Of a stretch of 60,783 bases of DNA, positions 6,941-14,522 are shown piece after piece (positions within the stretch are counted from its first letter, which is position 1; every line of letters starts with the position of its first letter). Under the pieces are notes generated by a model that searched no databases, was not told the DNA's origin, and saw nothing but the letters and a program-made list of their open reading frames with translations. The DNA comes from a virus, in the IMG/VR virus record IMGVR_UViG_3300042922_000610, positions 1 through 60,783 of that record; one strand, given 5' to 3'. The translations under genes were made by a program, and so were the position numbers.

Positions 6941-7494
6941 ATACGCACGTACGTCACGGCGACTTCATGCAGGTTGCTTCCGGGCGCAAGTTCTGGCCGC
7001 TAGATCCGCGACCCGAAGAAGTCTTCATTGAGGACATCGCGCACAGCCTCTCGATGCAATGCCGATACGCGGGCCATTGCGAGCGCTTCTACTCGGTTGC
7101 TGAGCATTCTGTGCACCTCGCCCGTCATCTGCGCTGGGAGGGCGTAGAGGTGGCGCTGTGGGCGCTGCTTCACGACGCCAGCGAAGCGTACCTCGTCGAC
7201 GTGCCGCGACCAGTGAAGCCATTCCTCGTCGGCTACAAGGACGCGGAGCGGCAGGTTATGGCGGCCATAACTCGCCGCTTCGACATGCAGGAGGAAATGC
7301 CCGCGGTCGTTCACGACGCTGACAATCGAATAATAGGCGACGAGCTCGTCAATATGGCGCCCATGGAATGGCACGCGCGCTACGACGACCCGCTCGGCGT
7401 CAATATCCGGTGCTGGTATCCGTGGCAGGCGAAGGAAGAATTTCTCGCAACTTTCGAGGCGCTGATGGATTGCAGGGCGAGGGGGATGGAGTGA
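6937..7494 (+). CDS. HD-domain phosphohydrolase (YfbR-like nucleotidase)
   Basis: 185 residues. The HD metal-binding motifs appear as CERFYSVAEHSVHLARHL and ALLHDASEAYLVDVPRPVK, with a later conserved Asp in HDADNRIIGDE. Related YfbR-type enzymes remove phosphate from deoxynucleoside monophosphates. Phage copies probably adjust nucleotide pools or hydrolyse signalling nucleotides; the dNMP kinase at 8086 supports a nucleotide role. Confidence 0.8.
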   Translation: MNTHVRHGDFMQVASGRKFWPLDPRPEEVFIEDIAHSLSMQCRYAGHCERFYSVAEHSVHLARHLRWEGVEVALWALLHDASEAYLVDVPRPVKPFLVGYKDAERQVMAAITRRFDMQEEMPAVVHDADNRIIGDELVNMAPMEWHARYDDPLGVNIRCWYPWQAKEEFLATFEALMDCRARGME

Positions 7495-7706
7495 TGGCTG
7501 ATTTCACGACCGACGTAATTCGCAAAATCTGGAACGACAACACCGGCACGTCGTACACGGTGCGGCCCGATTCGGATGGGCTAGATCTTGTGCAGTTGGA
7601 CTGCGAGGAACTGTCATCCTTTATGATCTTCCATCCTGCGGAGGCAAGGAAGGTTGCGGACGCTCTTGCCGCCTGCGCCGACGAAATGGAGGCTCGCAAG
7701 TCATGA
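7494..7706 (+). CDS. Small hypothetical protein
   Basis: 70 residues, starting at ATG 7494 in an overlap with the HD gene (GTG 7491 is possible). The sequence suggests a beta-rich half (TSYTVRPDSDGLDLVQLDC) and a C-terminal helix. Ends in a 4-bp overlap with the next gene. No family recognised. Confidence 0.55.
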   Translation: MADFTTDVIRKIWNDNTGTSYTVRPDSDGLDLVQLDCEELSSFMIFHPAEARKVADALAACADEMEARKS

Positions 7707-8089
7707 ACCAGTTTTATGTTGGTCAAGAGGTTGTCTGCATCGATGACAAGGTGCCGCTTGAGGGAGGCGCCATCGTCAAGGACGCCGCAATCACCGAGGG
7801 CCAGGTCTATCGCATAAGGTGGGTGGGCATGGCCTCGCACTACGTCTTCGGCGACTATCTCGGCGTGAAGCTTGAAGGCGTCGACAGCAAGTTCGGCGAG
7901 GCGTGGGGCGTGAAAGATGCGCCGTTTGCGGCTCGTCGGTTTCGGCCGCTGGTCAATGATCCAATCGCGATCTTTCGGCAAATCGCCGCGGATCCGCATG
8001 GCTACAAGGTGACTGGGCCGGAAGGGCCGCTGCATCCAGATGGGCCGCTGCCTGACGACGTTCGCGAGAAAGAAGAGGAGAAGGTATGA
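7703..8089 (+). CDS. Hypothetical protein with KOW/SH3-like N-terminus
   Basis: 128 residues. It begins FYVGQEVVCIDD and contains EGQVYRIRWVG, a pattern of small beta-barrels also seen in the products of 949, 15969 and 16247 in this genome. The tail is Pro/Gly-rich and charged. ATGA overlaps join it to both neighbours. Confidence 0.6.
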   Translation: MNQFYVGQEVVCIDDKVPLEGGAIVKDAAITEGQVYRIRWVGMASHYVFGDYLGVKLEGVDSKFGEAWGVKDAPFAARRFRPLVNDPIAIFRQIAADPHGYKVTGPEGPLHPDGPLPDDVREKEEEKV

Positions 8090-8781
8090 CCGAGCACGAC
8101 ATCCCGGCATGGACGCCGCACGGCGAGCTTACCGCCCTGCCTACCTACACCCCGCCTTCCGAATTGCGCGCGCTCGGAGCGGCAAGCGGGAAGCCCGTAC
8201 ATGTCGGAGTGGACTTTGCTGCCGGTCCTGACCGCACGGTACGCTGGCCAGCCAACGACAACTACCCTCGCCTGGTAGCGCTCACAGGCGCGGCCGGCAG
8301 CGGCAAGTCGACAGCGACTCGCTACCTCGTCGAGCATCACGGCTATACGCTTGTGAAGTTTGCGGGGCCGTTGAAAGATATGTGCCGCGCGCTTGGCCTC
8401 GACGATCGCCAGATTGAAGGCGATCTGAAGGAGGTGCCGTGCGACATCCTGGCGGGGCGCACTCCGCGGCACGCCATGCAGACCCTCGGCACGCAATGGG
8501 GAAGGGACTGCATCGCGGAAGACTTCTGGATCCGCTTATGGAAGATGCGCTCCGTCCAGCACAAGCGCGTCGTCGTCGACGACTGCCGATTCCCCAACGA
8601 GGCCGAGGCCGTCCGCAAGCTCGGCGGCATAATCATCAAGCTCGAGGGCAGGGGCGGGATTGCCGGCAACCACGCCAGCGAGGCGGGATGCGGCCAGCAC
8701 GATGCGGTTGTCGTGAACGACGGGTGTGTCACGGAGCTTTACGCGGCTGTTGAGCAGGAAGTCAGGGGGTGGGCGGCGTGA
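8086..8781 (+). CDS. Deoxynucleoside monophosphate kinase
   Basis: 231 residues. A Walker A loop (GAAGSGKS, residues 68-75) sits after a 60-residue extension carrying ANDN. LVKFAGPLKDMCRALGL, TLGTQWGRDCI and VVVDDCRFPNEAEAVRKLGG are typical of the T4 gp1 / adenylate-kinase-like dNMP kinases. The enzyme phosphorylates dNMPs, feeding phage DNA synthesis. The long N-terminal extension is unusual for the family. Confidence 0.82.
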   Translation: MTEHDIPAWTPHGELTALPTYTPPSELRALGAASGKPVHVGVDFAAGPDRTVRWPANDNYPRLVALTGAAGSGKSTATRYLVEHHGYTLVKFAGPLKDMCRALGLDDRQIEGDLKEVPCDILAGRTPRHAMQTLGTQWGRDCIAEDFWIRLWKMRSVQHKRVVVDDCRFPNEAEAVRKLGGIIIKLEGRGGIAGNHASEAGCGQHDAVVVNDGCVTELYAAVEQEVRGWAA

Positions 8782-8951
8782 AGGGCAGCCGCGAGCACAA
8801 GCGATATATGGCGCTCTTGCGTAGCGCTCGGGGGAAGCCCAACGGCGTGGTGGGGTCTTGGGCGATGGATGATCTCAGGCTATTCAAGCTGGAGACAGAC
8901 AAGAAGTGGCGAAAGGTAAAGCGCCGTCCTCGCGATGGCTACGCCGCATAA
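8778..8951 (+). CDS. Small basic protein at the operon end
   Basis: 57 residues, very basic. It starts at GTG 8778 in a GTGA overlap with the kinase stop. The C-terminus (KKWRKVKRRPRDGYAA) could bind nucleic acid. It is the last gene of the operon started at 1546; the terminator follows at 9040. Confidence 0.55.
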   Translation: MKGSREHKRYMALLRSARGKPNGVVGSWAMDDLRLFKLETDKKWRKVKRRPRDGYAA

Positions 8952-9039
8952 CCGTCGGAAAAATAAAAAACCCACCAAACCGTCTTAACGCGGCATGCGG
9001 CTCCTAGAGCATTGTGGGTTAATCGCGACCGTTGCCACA

Positions 9040-9067
9040 GCCTCGCCTTACTGGCGGGGCATTTTTT
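9040..9067 (+). terminator. Intrinsic terminator of the accessory operon
   Basis: An 8-bp stem (9040-9047 with 9053-9060, one G-T pair), 5-nt loop TTACT and a run of six T after one A. It ends the rightward unit and faces the leftward gene at 9084. Confidence 0.8.
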
Positions 9068-9083
9068 CATCCTGCTGGCGCAG

Positions 9084-9371
9084 CTATTCCGCTGCTTCAA
9101 GCATCTTCACTTCAATGGGAGGTTTCTTGCGGAGCCCCATAAGCGGGCAGCGAGCGAATTTAAGTCTGCATCCGGTACATTCCGGCTCGCTTGCGGACAT
9201 CGGAACCAGAACCTCTGAGAGCATCCATCGGTATCTTCGTGGTCCCAACTCAATCTCTCGGAGATGATACTGCTCTTTGCCCCCAGTCGTCCTGCTTCTG
9301 CCAATCACGATAGATGCCATCATTCCCGATTTGTGATTGACACACTGCCCCTCATCAAATGCAAAACTCAT
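9084..9371 (-). CDS. Small conserved hypothetical protein
   Basis: 95 residues. The N-terminal part (FAFDEGQCVNHKSGMMASIV) resembles a small beta-barrel family seen in rhizobial genomes. The C-terminus has Cys residues spaced C-x2-C and C-x5-C (ECTGCRLKFARC). ATG 9371 is used; TTG 9380 has a slightly better-placed GAGGG site. Confidence 0.6.
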   Translation of the reverse strand: MSFAFDEGQCVNHKSGMMASIVIGRSRTTGGKEQYHLREIELGPRRYRWMLSEVLVPMSASEPECTGCRLKFARCPLMGLRKKPPIEVKMLEAAE

Positions 9372-10020
9372 TTCATGCAACCCTCACGTATTTACTGGTT
9401 ACGTCCCTCGCTTTGAATGTTCGTTGCGCTTCGTCACGCGCGCAACCTAAAGATTTTAGGGTTTTGTCATAAATGCGTACCGTTCACTCCCATGTGATTC
9501 GGCGATCGGCGCCGAGCCGGGAGTTAGTAACACGCCGTGTAGACATGCCGGTGGCTTTTAGCGCTCCGGCGAGCCGGAGATGCCTGGACATAACGCACCG
9601 CTCCCGGCCCTAAAAGCCAAGGCGAATGCGCCAGCCGCTAAGCTGCGCAAGGGTTCGGCATGCACGGTAGGCGTGCGCGCCTATACACGGTCAGGGTTAC
9701 TAAGCCCGCAACAATTAATACGCCTTTCGGGCTACGACGCAACTAGGCCGACTGGCTTATTGTGGCCAATCTTGGGCGTGTTGCGAAATGGTTGTCAGAG
9801 TGTTGCGGAAGGCGGGATCTGCGGAGCCAGATCGGCACATCGTATGACTATTGGCGGCGAGAGGCGGCAGAACGCAGTGAGAACATGCGTCTTTATGCGC
9901 TGTACAGCTTTTGTACGTAAACGAGCGTTTTTCGGTACATCTTCGCGCTTTGTTCCGTACACCGACGAAGGCTTGCGCGTGCTGCGCTTCAGCCAAGTTA
10001 TTGATTTTCTTGAAGGTTAA
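9372..10020. other. Long intergenic region left of attP, with nested inverted repeats
   Basis: No convincing gene on either strand. A perfect 10-bp inverted repeat, TGGCTTTTAG (9552-9561) with CTAAAAGCCA (9610-9619), encloses an inner hairpin CTCCGGC/GCCGGAG (9564-9579). Nearer attP, several GTAC-centred repeats occur (around 9901-9920, 9933 and 9957), matched by others at 10130-10147 on the far side; these look like integrase arm sites. The dyad could be a structured RNA, but no promoter is obvious. Confidence 0.45.
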
Positions 10021-10069
10021 TGGTGCTGCTAGAGAGATTTGAACTCTCGGCCTCTCCCTTACCAAGGGT
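10021..10069 (-). other. attP: attP core: 3' half of a tRNA-Thr(GGT)
   Basis: Read on the minus strand, this segment is the 3' half of a tRNA: anticodon stem-loop CCCTTGGTAAGGG (anticodon GGT, Thr), variable loop, T-arm GAGAGTTCAAATCTCTC and acceptor end TAGCAGCACCA. The 5' half is absent, so it is not a working tRNA. A tRNA 3' end next to a tyrosine integrase is the classic attP arrangement, in which integration rebuilds the host gene. GTAC-type repeats on both sides fit integrase arm sites. Confidence 0.85.
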
Positions 10070-10160
10070 TTTGTTTAAAGTCTATTTTGACTTTGCTTGT
10101 AGGGTGTTCAGCGTGGCTTAAATTGTGCTTGTACAAGATTTGTACATATTCGCGAAATGG

Positions 10161-10188
10161 GCAAAAGAAACCCCGCCGAAGCGGGGTT
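10161..10188 (-). terminator. Terminator of the leftward integration operon
   Basis: An 8-bp stem AACCCCGC/GCGGGGTT with a CGAA/TTCG loop, followed on the minus strand by TTTCTTTT. It overlaps the stop codon of the gene at 10187 and lies about 90 bp before attP. Confidence 0.75.
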
Positions 10189-10426
10189 ATTGTTTGAGGG
10201 CTGCGTCGATCAAGTGATCCCAGATGTCGAGAGCGCGGAACCCATCAGCATCCGCATTGCTTGCGGCCTCATTCATGGCGTCGGTAGGTTCGCGCATGGC
10301 TCTAATGATGTCGCGCGCAGTTTCCTCATAATTCTTCCACAACGGCATGTCGGCATAAGTGGCGTTCTTGTCACCATACTCTGCGGCGCACAGCACCTTC
10401 GCCACCCGCTCAATCATCTCGCTCAT
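10187..10426 (-). CDS. Small conserved protein after the integrase
   Basis: 79 residues, acidic and helical, beginning MSEMIERVAKVLCAAEYGD. The opening pattern (MIERVAKVL then RDIIRAMREPTDAM) is a small family common in alphaproteobacterial phages. It overlaps the integrase stop (ATGA) and is the last gene before the terminator. Function unknown. Confidence 0.65.
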   Translation of the reverse strand: MSEMIERVAKVLCAAEYGDKNATYADMPLWKNYEETARDIIRAMREPTDAMNEAASNADADGFRALDIWDHLIDAALKQ

Positions 10427-11577
10427 GCTTCCCTCCTCTTCTCCAAGTCCGTCCTGCGCCCAGTCCCTTCCGCCAGCCTACCTGAACACGCCAGCGGATC
10501 TTCCAGCCACGGCAGTGCGCGCCAGGTATCGGGCACTGGCAGCCTGTTGATTGCCTCGATGAGAGGCGCCTGCGGCACGTGGGTGTAGTGGCGGCTCATG
10601 TCGTCGGCTGCGTGGCCGAGTATCTGATCCTTGATGTGCGGGTGGACGCCAGCCACGACGAGGCCAGTAGAGCATGAGTGGCGGCCCGTATACGGCGCGA
10701 TGTCCTTAATGCCCGACCGTCGGCGAGCGCCGTTGATTGCCGACTTCAAGCCTCCGCCGCCTCGCCCCTCCTCGTCGGTCGCAATCTGCTCGTACGGTTC
10801 GCCACGCGGCGTGCGGAAGAGTCGGGGCTCCTTGTCTAGTCCTGGCCGCTTGAGAAGCGATGCGAAGATCGGCACCAAGAACTCATGCATAGGGATGCCG
10901 CGCGGCTCGCCAGTCTTAGTTTTGTAAAGAGAAATCCACCGCCCAGTAACGTTGACCTCTTCTACCTCAAGAGCAAATAGCTCGATCGGTCGCATGCCGC
11001 TATAGAAGAGCGTAGTCATCAGCATTGCCGGCCCTGGCGACATAGCGGCGATGAATCGTGCCGCATGCTCGTATTCAACCGGGAACGTGCCAGCGCGGCG
11101 CTTTGTGATCCGAACGACATTCGTGCCCTTTGGCTTCCTCGGGCGCGACCATTGGCGAACGTCGGCCCAGCCGTTCTTAACGGCGTGGTTCCAGACAGCC
11201 ACAAACGGCGTGTAGCACTGGCGATTGCGAGTCTCCGGCTGCGCCGTCGGGTACAGCTTGCGGGCCGCGTCGTCGAGATCGTTCTGCTGGATGTCCTTTA
11301 GTGGCGTGTTGTAGAAGTGCCCTAGCAGCCCATCGTCCAGCCCGCCAATGAAGCGAGCGTCGCCGCCAGCCTTCAGGTACGATTCGACTGCCTGCGCGAA
11401 TGTGCGCGTGGCCTTCGGCCCGAAGACGTGGTCGCTTACGAGGCCAGCTTCTTTTTTGACCCTGATTGCTTCCGCGACTTCTTTGTCGTGAGTGCGAGTA
11501 GACTCGCGGACAGCTTGTCCATGGACGGTGCCGGAGATCCACCAGACCTTACCGCGCTTGTAGAGTTTGAGGGGCAT
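10423..11577 (-). CDS. int: Tyrosine-family site-specific integrase
   Basis: 384 residues. An N-terminal arm-binding segment (LYKRGKVWWISGTVHG) and a core-binding SAM-like domain (about 60-150) lead into the catalytic domain. Catalytic residues visible: Arg in SGMRPIEL, Arg/His in YTGRHSCSTG, His in LGHAADD and the nucleophile Tyr in RHYTHV. The second box reads TGRH where HxLRH is usual. It integrates and, with the excisionase-like protein, excises the phage at attP 10021-10069, in a leftward operon governed by CI operators at 13707-13739. Confidence 0.93.
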   Translation of the reverse strand: MPLKLYKRGKVWWISGTVHGQAVRESTRTHDKEVAEAIRVKKEAGLVSDHVFGPKATRTFAQAVESYLKAGGDARFIGGLDDGLLGHFYNTPLKDIQQNDLDDAARKLYPTAQPETRNRQCYTPFVAVWNHAVKNGWADVRQWSRPRKPKGTNVVRITKRRAGTFPVEYEHAARFIAAMSPGPAMLMTTLFYSGMRPIELFALEVEEVNVTGRWISLYKTKTGEPRGIPMHEFLVPIFASLLKRPGLDKEPRLFRTPRGEPYEQIATDEEGRGGGGLKSAINGARRRSGIKDIAPYTGRHSCSTGLVVAGVHPHIKDQILGHAADDMSRHYTHVPQAPLIEAINRLPVPDTWRALPWLEDPLACSGRLAEGTGRRTDLEKRREA

Positions 11578-11765
11578 CGAAGAACGTCCTTTATGGCTTC
11601 AATGTCTGTTTCGGTGAAGAGAATGTCGCGGCCGCGCACCATGCACAAGCCGTGCTGCTTGGCGATCTTGGCGACGCCTCTATTCGTGAGCCGCAAATGG
11701 TCGGCGGCCTCCGACAGCGTGTAGATGCTGCCCGAGGGCTTGTTATCGTTGGCGGGCTGCTTCAC
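11436..11765 (-). CDS. Excisionase-like helix-turn-helix protein
   Basis: 109 residues from GTG 11765. Residues about 13-60 (IYTLSEAADHLRLTNRGVAK ... RDILFTETDIEAI) form an HTH_17/MerR-like DNA-binding domain of the kind found in excisionases. The tail is Ser/Lys-rich. Its reading frame overlaps the start of the integrase by 142 bp, so translation is coupled. A directionality factor is likely from position; a transcriptional role is possible. Confidence 0.65.
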   Translation of the reverse strand: MKQPANDNKPSGSIYTLSEAADHLRLTNRGVAKIAKQHGLCMVRGRDILFTETDIEAIKDVLRCPSNSTSAVRSGGSPAPSMDKLSASLLALTTKKSRKQSGSKKKLAS

Positions 11766-11950
11766 GGCGTCGCCCCCTTCGGATAGCACTTGCCGTGAAG
11801 GTAGGCGTTGTGAGGCTCGTCGACACCGTAGTGCATCTCGCGCAGTTCCTTGTTGGCTGCCTCGCAGGCTTCCTTGGTGTCGAACTCCGCAGAAACTGAG
11901 AAAGAACCAAACATCTTTGATATGAGGGCGAAAACGAGAACGTACTTCAT
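11762..11950 (-). CDS. Small secreted or membrane-anchored protein
   Basis: 62 residues with an N-terminal hydrophobic segment (YVLVFALISKMFGSFSVSA) that looks like a signal peptide, then a short Cys-containing domain (Cys at about 29 and 55). It overlaps both neighbours by 4 bp. Function unknown. Confidence 0.6.
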   Translation of the reverse strand: MKYVLVFALISKMFGSFSVSAEFDTKEACEAANKELREMHYGVDEPHNAYLHGKCYPKGATP

Positions 11951-12144
11951 GCGGCGGCCTCGTTAGTTGCCGCCTCAAGTTCCTTGCGGTGCCCGTCTGC
12001 TTGCTCGAACGTATCAAAGGCGCCGGAGCAAAGGCGCGTACGCATGCCCTCGCTGGTGACGAACGTTTCAATAAGACGATACGGCCGCAGCACATCTTCC
12101 GGAGCAACTATCTTCATGACTTGTATGAAGGAGGTCTTTGCCAT
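11947..12144 (-). CDS. Small hypothetical protein
   Basis: 65 residues from ATG 12144 (GTG 12147 possible). Contains a beta-rich start and a helical C-terminus (DTFEQADGHRKELEAATNE). Its start overlaps the stop of the preceding gene. No family recognised. Confidence 0.55.
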   Translation of the reverse strand: MAKTSFIQVMKIVAPEDVLRPYRLIETFVTSEGMRTRLCSGAFDTFEQADGHRKELEAATNEAAA

Positions 12145-12344
12145 CACGCCGCCTCCCTCTCGCGCCCATAGCCCAGCAGCTCGAGCTTATCGGCAATCCG
12201 CCGCAGGTTGTCGGCCACAGCCTGCCGGCGATAGCCCTTGTTGTCATTTGCGGCCGCTACCTGGCGCAGCGAGGCAGGGCAAAGGTTGTCGGCGATCGCA
12301 CGCTCGACGGTGAGGAGGGGGGTGTTATTGTTTGCGTGTCTCAT
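12144..12344 (-). CDS. Small hypothetical protein with ANDN motif
   Basis: 66 residues. The start has the recurring leader GCCACCAC ... AGAAGGAGAC, and a TTGCGC/GCGCAA hairpin lies upstream (about 12370-12386). The central part reads VAAANDNKGYRRQAVADNL, with the genome-wide ANDN peptide. Function unknown. Confidence 0.6.
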   Translation of the reverse strand: MRHANNNTPLLTVERAIADNLCPASLRQVAAANDNKGYRRQAVADNLRRIADKLELLGYGREREAA

Positions 12345-12403
12345 GATGTCTCCTTCTGTGGTGGCTGCCGCATTGCGCGGGGCGCAATCGGGCAGGGTGG
12401 TGG

Positions 12404-12565
12404 TTATCTTCTCGCGTCTGCCGCCATCTGCCGGTCTAGCGCGTAAGCCTGGTAGGCCGTTCCGGTCGCCAGCAACGCAGCGCCGATGGCGATAATCACG
12501 TACATGCAGTAGCGCGCGCCGACGGTTAGGTAGGTGTCGTTGGGCCTCGTTCTGGCGTTTGGCAT
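12404..12565 (-). CDS. Small single-helix membrane protein
   Basis: 53 residues from ATG 12565. A membrane segment (MYVIIAIGAALLATGTAYQA) lies at about 21-40, followed by a charged tail. The start overlaps the stop of the preceding 36-residue membrane peptide (TGATG). The pair resembles other coupled tiny membrane genes in this phage. Confidence 0.5.
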   Translation of the reverse strand: MPNARTRPNDTYLTVGARYCMYVIIAIGAALLATGTAYQAYALDRQMAADARR

Positions 12566-12675
12566 CACAGCACGCGCCTCCGCTCGGTTGGCGCCGTGGC
12601 GCGCAGGTGCTGCAGCATGGCGAACAACGTGGCGATGCCGACGACGGTTATGATGGTGATGACTAGCTCCGCCAT
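12565..12675 (-). CDS. 36-residue membrane peptide
   Basis: Starts at ATG 12675 after an AAGGAGGGG site. One helix (LVITIITVVGIATLFAMLQ) and a basic tail. Overlaps the stop of the upstream Cys-rich protein and the start of the next gene by one base each. No known function. Confidence 0.5.
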   Translation of the reverse strand: MAELVITIITVVGIATLFAMLQHLRATAPTERRRVL

Positions 12676-12818
12676 CACTGCCCCTCCTTCGCGGAAAGGG
12701 CGGCGCGGGCGGCTGCGACGAGAGGGAAGACGCCGATGCAGACGCACTTGTCTCCGAGTGAGCAACCAATGGGGCCAATCTCGCGGTCGAACCCACCGTC
12801 GTGCTCGCAGCGGTTCAT
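12675..12818 (-). CDS. 47-residue Cys-containing protein
   Basis: Starts at ATG 12818 in an ATGA overlap with the gene before, with GGAGGGG seven bases upstream (a second ATG at 12824 is too close to that site). Four Cys (NRCEHDG ... GCSLGDKCVC) may bind metal. Overlaps and ribosome site support it. Confidence 0.5.
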   Translation of the reverse strand: MNRCEHDGGFDREIGPIGCSLGDKCVCIGVFPLVAAARAALSAKEGQ

Positions 12819-13420
12819 TTCCATGCCCCTCCGATCAACTCGGCTATTGCGGCTTCGGCTTCCTCCAGCTCCACGCGGCTCCCTTCACCGATAGCGGGTC
12901 GGCGGTTCCACTTCTCGGCCGCTCTGGAACGGGCGGCGCGGGCGAAACGGCGGGCCATGTCTTTGGACATTTCGTTGGCGTCGTCCCACGGCGTCACCTC
13001 AACGGCTTCCCATCCAGCTTTCGCCGCCGCCTCGATCAATTCTTCCTCACGTCGAGAGTCGGGGAAGCGGGCGGCGGCGGCCACATCAACCAACTGGTTC
13101 CACGCGCCGACGAGTATGCGAGCGTGCTGCGGCGAGTTCGGGCTGTTCCCGGTGTGCGCCAGAACCGTGTTCGTTCCTTCGAGATAAACGCCGTGGATTG
13201 CCGTCTCTTCGGCTTCGGTGTTGAAGTATTCGCGGGTGATGCGGAGCGTGTCGCGCATGTCCTCGACGTGCTTCTCGTCGGTCTGGTGGAGCGATGTTCC
13301 CCATTCGACCCGGCCCATAGAGAGGAGGCTGTCGATCACGTCTTCGGGAAGCTCGATCGTCACGCGCTCCGCCGCTGCATTCATCGCGTCTATCGCCGCG
13401 CGGTGTTTCTCACTCTGCAT
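12815..13420 (-). CDS. Hypothetical phage protein
   Basis: 201 residues from ATG 13420 (ATG 13432 possible). The second quarter contains NTVLAHTGNSP followed by HARILVGAWNQLVDVAAA, a motif found near the C-terminus of many small phage early proteins, where it precedes a helical segment. The rest is charged and helical. It lies early in the CI-controlled leftward operon. Function unknown. Confidence 0.6.
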   Translation of the reverse strand: MQSEKHRAAIDAMNAAAERVTIELPEDVIDSLLSMGRVEWGTSLHQTDEKHVEDMRDTLRITREYFNTEAEETAIHGVYLEGTNTVLAHTGNSPNSPQHARILVGAWNQLVDVAAAARFPDSRREEELIEAAAKAGWEAVEVTPWDDANEMSKDMARRFARAARSRAAEKWNRRPAIGEGSRVELEEAEAAIAELIGGAWK

Positions 13421-13622
13421 GGCGACCACCATCGGCCATCAACGCAGCCCAAGCGTTGTGCTCGTCGATCCGAGCGCGGTGCGCGTGGTGGTCAAGACGG
13501 TCGCGCCGGTATGCGCGGGGGCGTCCGTGCTTCTTGGCCTTATGGTCGGCGCGGCGCATCGGCTCGGCGCTGCATGCCGCTACGTGGAAATCGTCAAAAT
13601 CATCCGCAGAAGGTCTGTACAT
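13410..13622 (-). CDS. First gene of the leftward operon; His-rich basic protein
   Basis: 70 residues, rich in His, Arg and Asp, with no recognised fold. ATG 13622 is preceded by GAGGAGACGACC, the shared ribosome-site motif. It lies 76 bp downstream of the TTGACT-TATAAG promoter covered by CI-type operators, as lambda N lies after PL. Whether it is an antiterminator is speculative; its basic character would allow RNA binding. Confidence 0.55.
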   Translation of the reverse strand: MYRPSADDFDDFHVAACSAEPMRRADHKAKKHGRPRAYRRDRLDHHAHRARIDEHNAWAALMADGGRHAE

Positions 13623-13697
13623 GGTCGTCTCCTCATGGCCGCGCTGGGCCGGTGGTGGTGCGCCTTGGTGAGCCCGTATCGGGCAGCGCTGAGGAGA

Positions 13698-13739
13698 CTT
13701 ATAAGCCTACAATCGATTGTAGTCAACAATCAATTGTAG
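13698..13739 (-). promoter_or_regulatory. Leftward early promoter with two tandem operators
   Basis: On the minus strand, TTGACT (13726-13721) and TATAAG (13703-13698) are 17 bp apart. A perfect 16-bp palindrome CTACAATCGATTGTAG (13707-13722) fills the spacer. A second, imperfect copy (13724-13739) covers the -35 box; centres are 17 bp apart. This is the layout expected of phage repressor operators at PL and controls the operon ending in int. Confidence 0.85.
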
Positions 13740-13745
13740 GTGCCG

Positions 13746-14492
13746 CTACCAGTATTTGCCGGCTAGTACAATTGGGTGAACGCTCACAACCTGTTCACGC
13801 GTGAAATCAATCTTCTTGTTGGGATTGTACTGCTGGAGGACCAGTTTATTGGCGGTCCAGCCTACGAATTCCTTCACGAATCCCCTCGGCGGCGCACCTT
13901 CGTCCTCGCGGTCGCGATGAACCTGCACGACGACGTCGTCACCTCGACGAGCGGGCTTGGTGGGATGAACCCAGACGGTCTCACCTGGGCGGAAGCGCGG
14001 CACCATCGATTCGCCGTCGATATAGACAGCGTATGCGTTAGGCACGTTCTCGAGTGATGGCGGGCAGTCGACGTAATCCAAAACCGACCCGTTGAAAATG
14101 TACTCTCCGTCTTCTCCGCCCACGGCTTCTCCTAACACTGGCAGCAGTTTCTTCTTGCGCGGCTCCATATTCGCTTGCTCGCCGATCGTAGCATTTGGCT
14201 CGGTGGGGTAGCGCGCCATTTCCCTGTACCGCGAGATCGTCTCGCTGATGGAGGGCGGCAGCTTCGTATTCCGCTCAGGGTCGCGGCCAGCCTCCTTCAT
14301 CAGTTCCCGCATCTCCGCCTCGTCGATCTTCAGTTCGCGCGCGATCTCGCGCCAGGCCGTGGATGAAGCCACGCGGCCAGCAAACAAATTGTTGATCGCC
14401 TGTTGCGTCAGTCCGACTCGGCGAGCTAGCTCTGCCTGCGCGATTCCAGCCTCCGCCAGCTTCTGTGTAAGCGTGTCCGTTAAGCGGCTCAT
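13746..14492 (-). CDS. CI-type repressor with intact S24 (LexA-like) peptidase domain
   Basis: 248 residues. Residues 12-60 form an XRE-type HTH (AELARRVGLTQQAINNLFAG). The C-terminal S24 domain has the nucleophile Ser162 in DGESMVPRFRPG and the general base Lys207 in GFVKEFVGW. A plausible autocleavage site is Val124-Gly125 (GEAVGGEDG), so RecA-stimulated self-cleavage and SOS induction are expected. ATG 14492 has an AAGGAG site. Operators with CTACAATC half-sites lie just after its 3' end (13707-13739), and related CTACAATTG and ACCATTGT/ACAATGGT dyads just before its start. It should maintain lysogeny by silencing the leftward operon and regulating itself. Confidence 0.88.
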   Translation of the reverse strand: MSRLTDTLTQKLAEAGIAQAELARRVGLTQQAINNLFAGRVASSTAWREIARELKIDEAEMRELMKEAGRDPERNTKLPPSISETISRYREMARYPTEPNATIGEQANMEPRKKKLLPVLGEAVGGEDGEYIFNGSVLDYVDCPPSLENVPNAYAVYIDGESMVPRFRPGETVWVHPTKPARRGDDVVVQVHRDREDEGAPPRGFVKEFVGWTANKLVLQQYNPNKKIDFTREQVVSVHPIVLAGKYW

Positions 14493-14522
14493 TGATAAAT
14501 CTCCTTGCCGAACAAGCGATTA

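Noticed and set aside
9580-10020. Open frame of 146 codons left of attP
   Set aside because: Codon use and sequence look random, no ribosome site, and it runs over the integrase arm-site region.
9757-10065. Minus-strand frame through the tRNA fragment
   Set aside because: The first part translates the tRNA-Thr 3' end, a well-known source of spurious ORFs.
10021-10069. Functional tRNA gene
   Set aside because: Only the 3' half is present; there is no D-arm or 5' acceptor strand.
12596-13804. 402-codon plus-strand frame in the integration operon
   Set aside because: It covers several coupled minus-strand genes with good ribosome sites and the leftward promoter; no family features in the translation.
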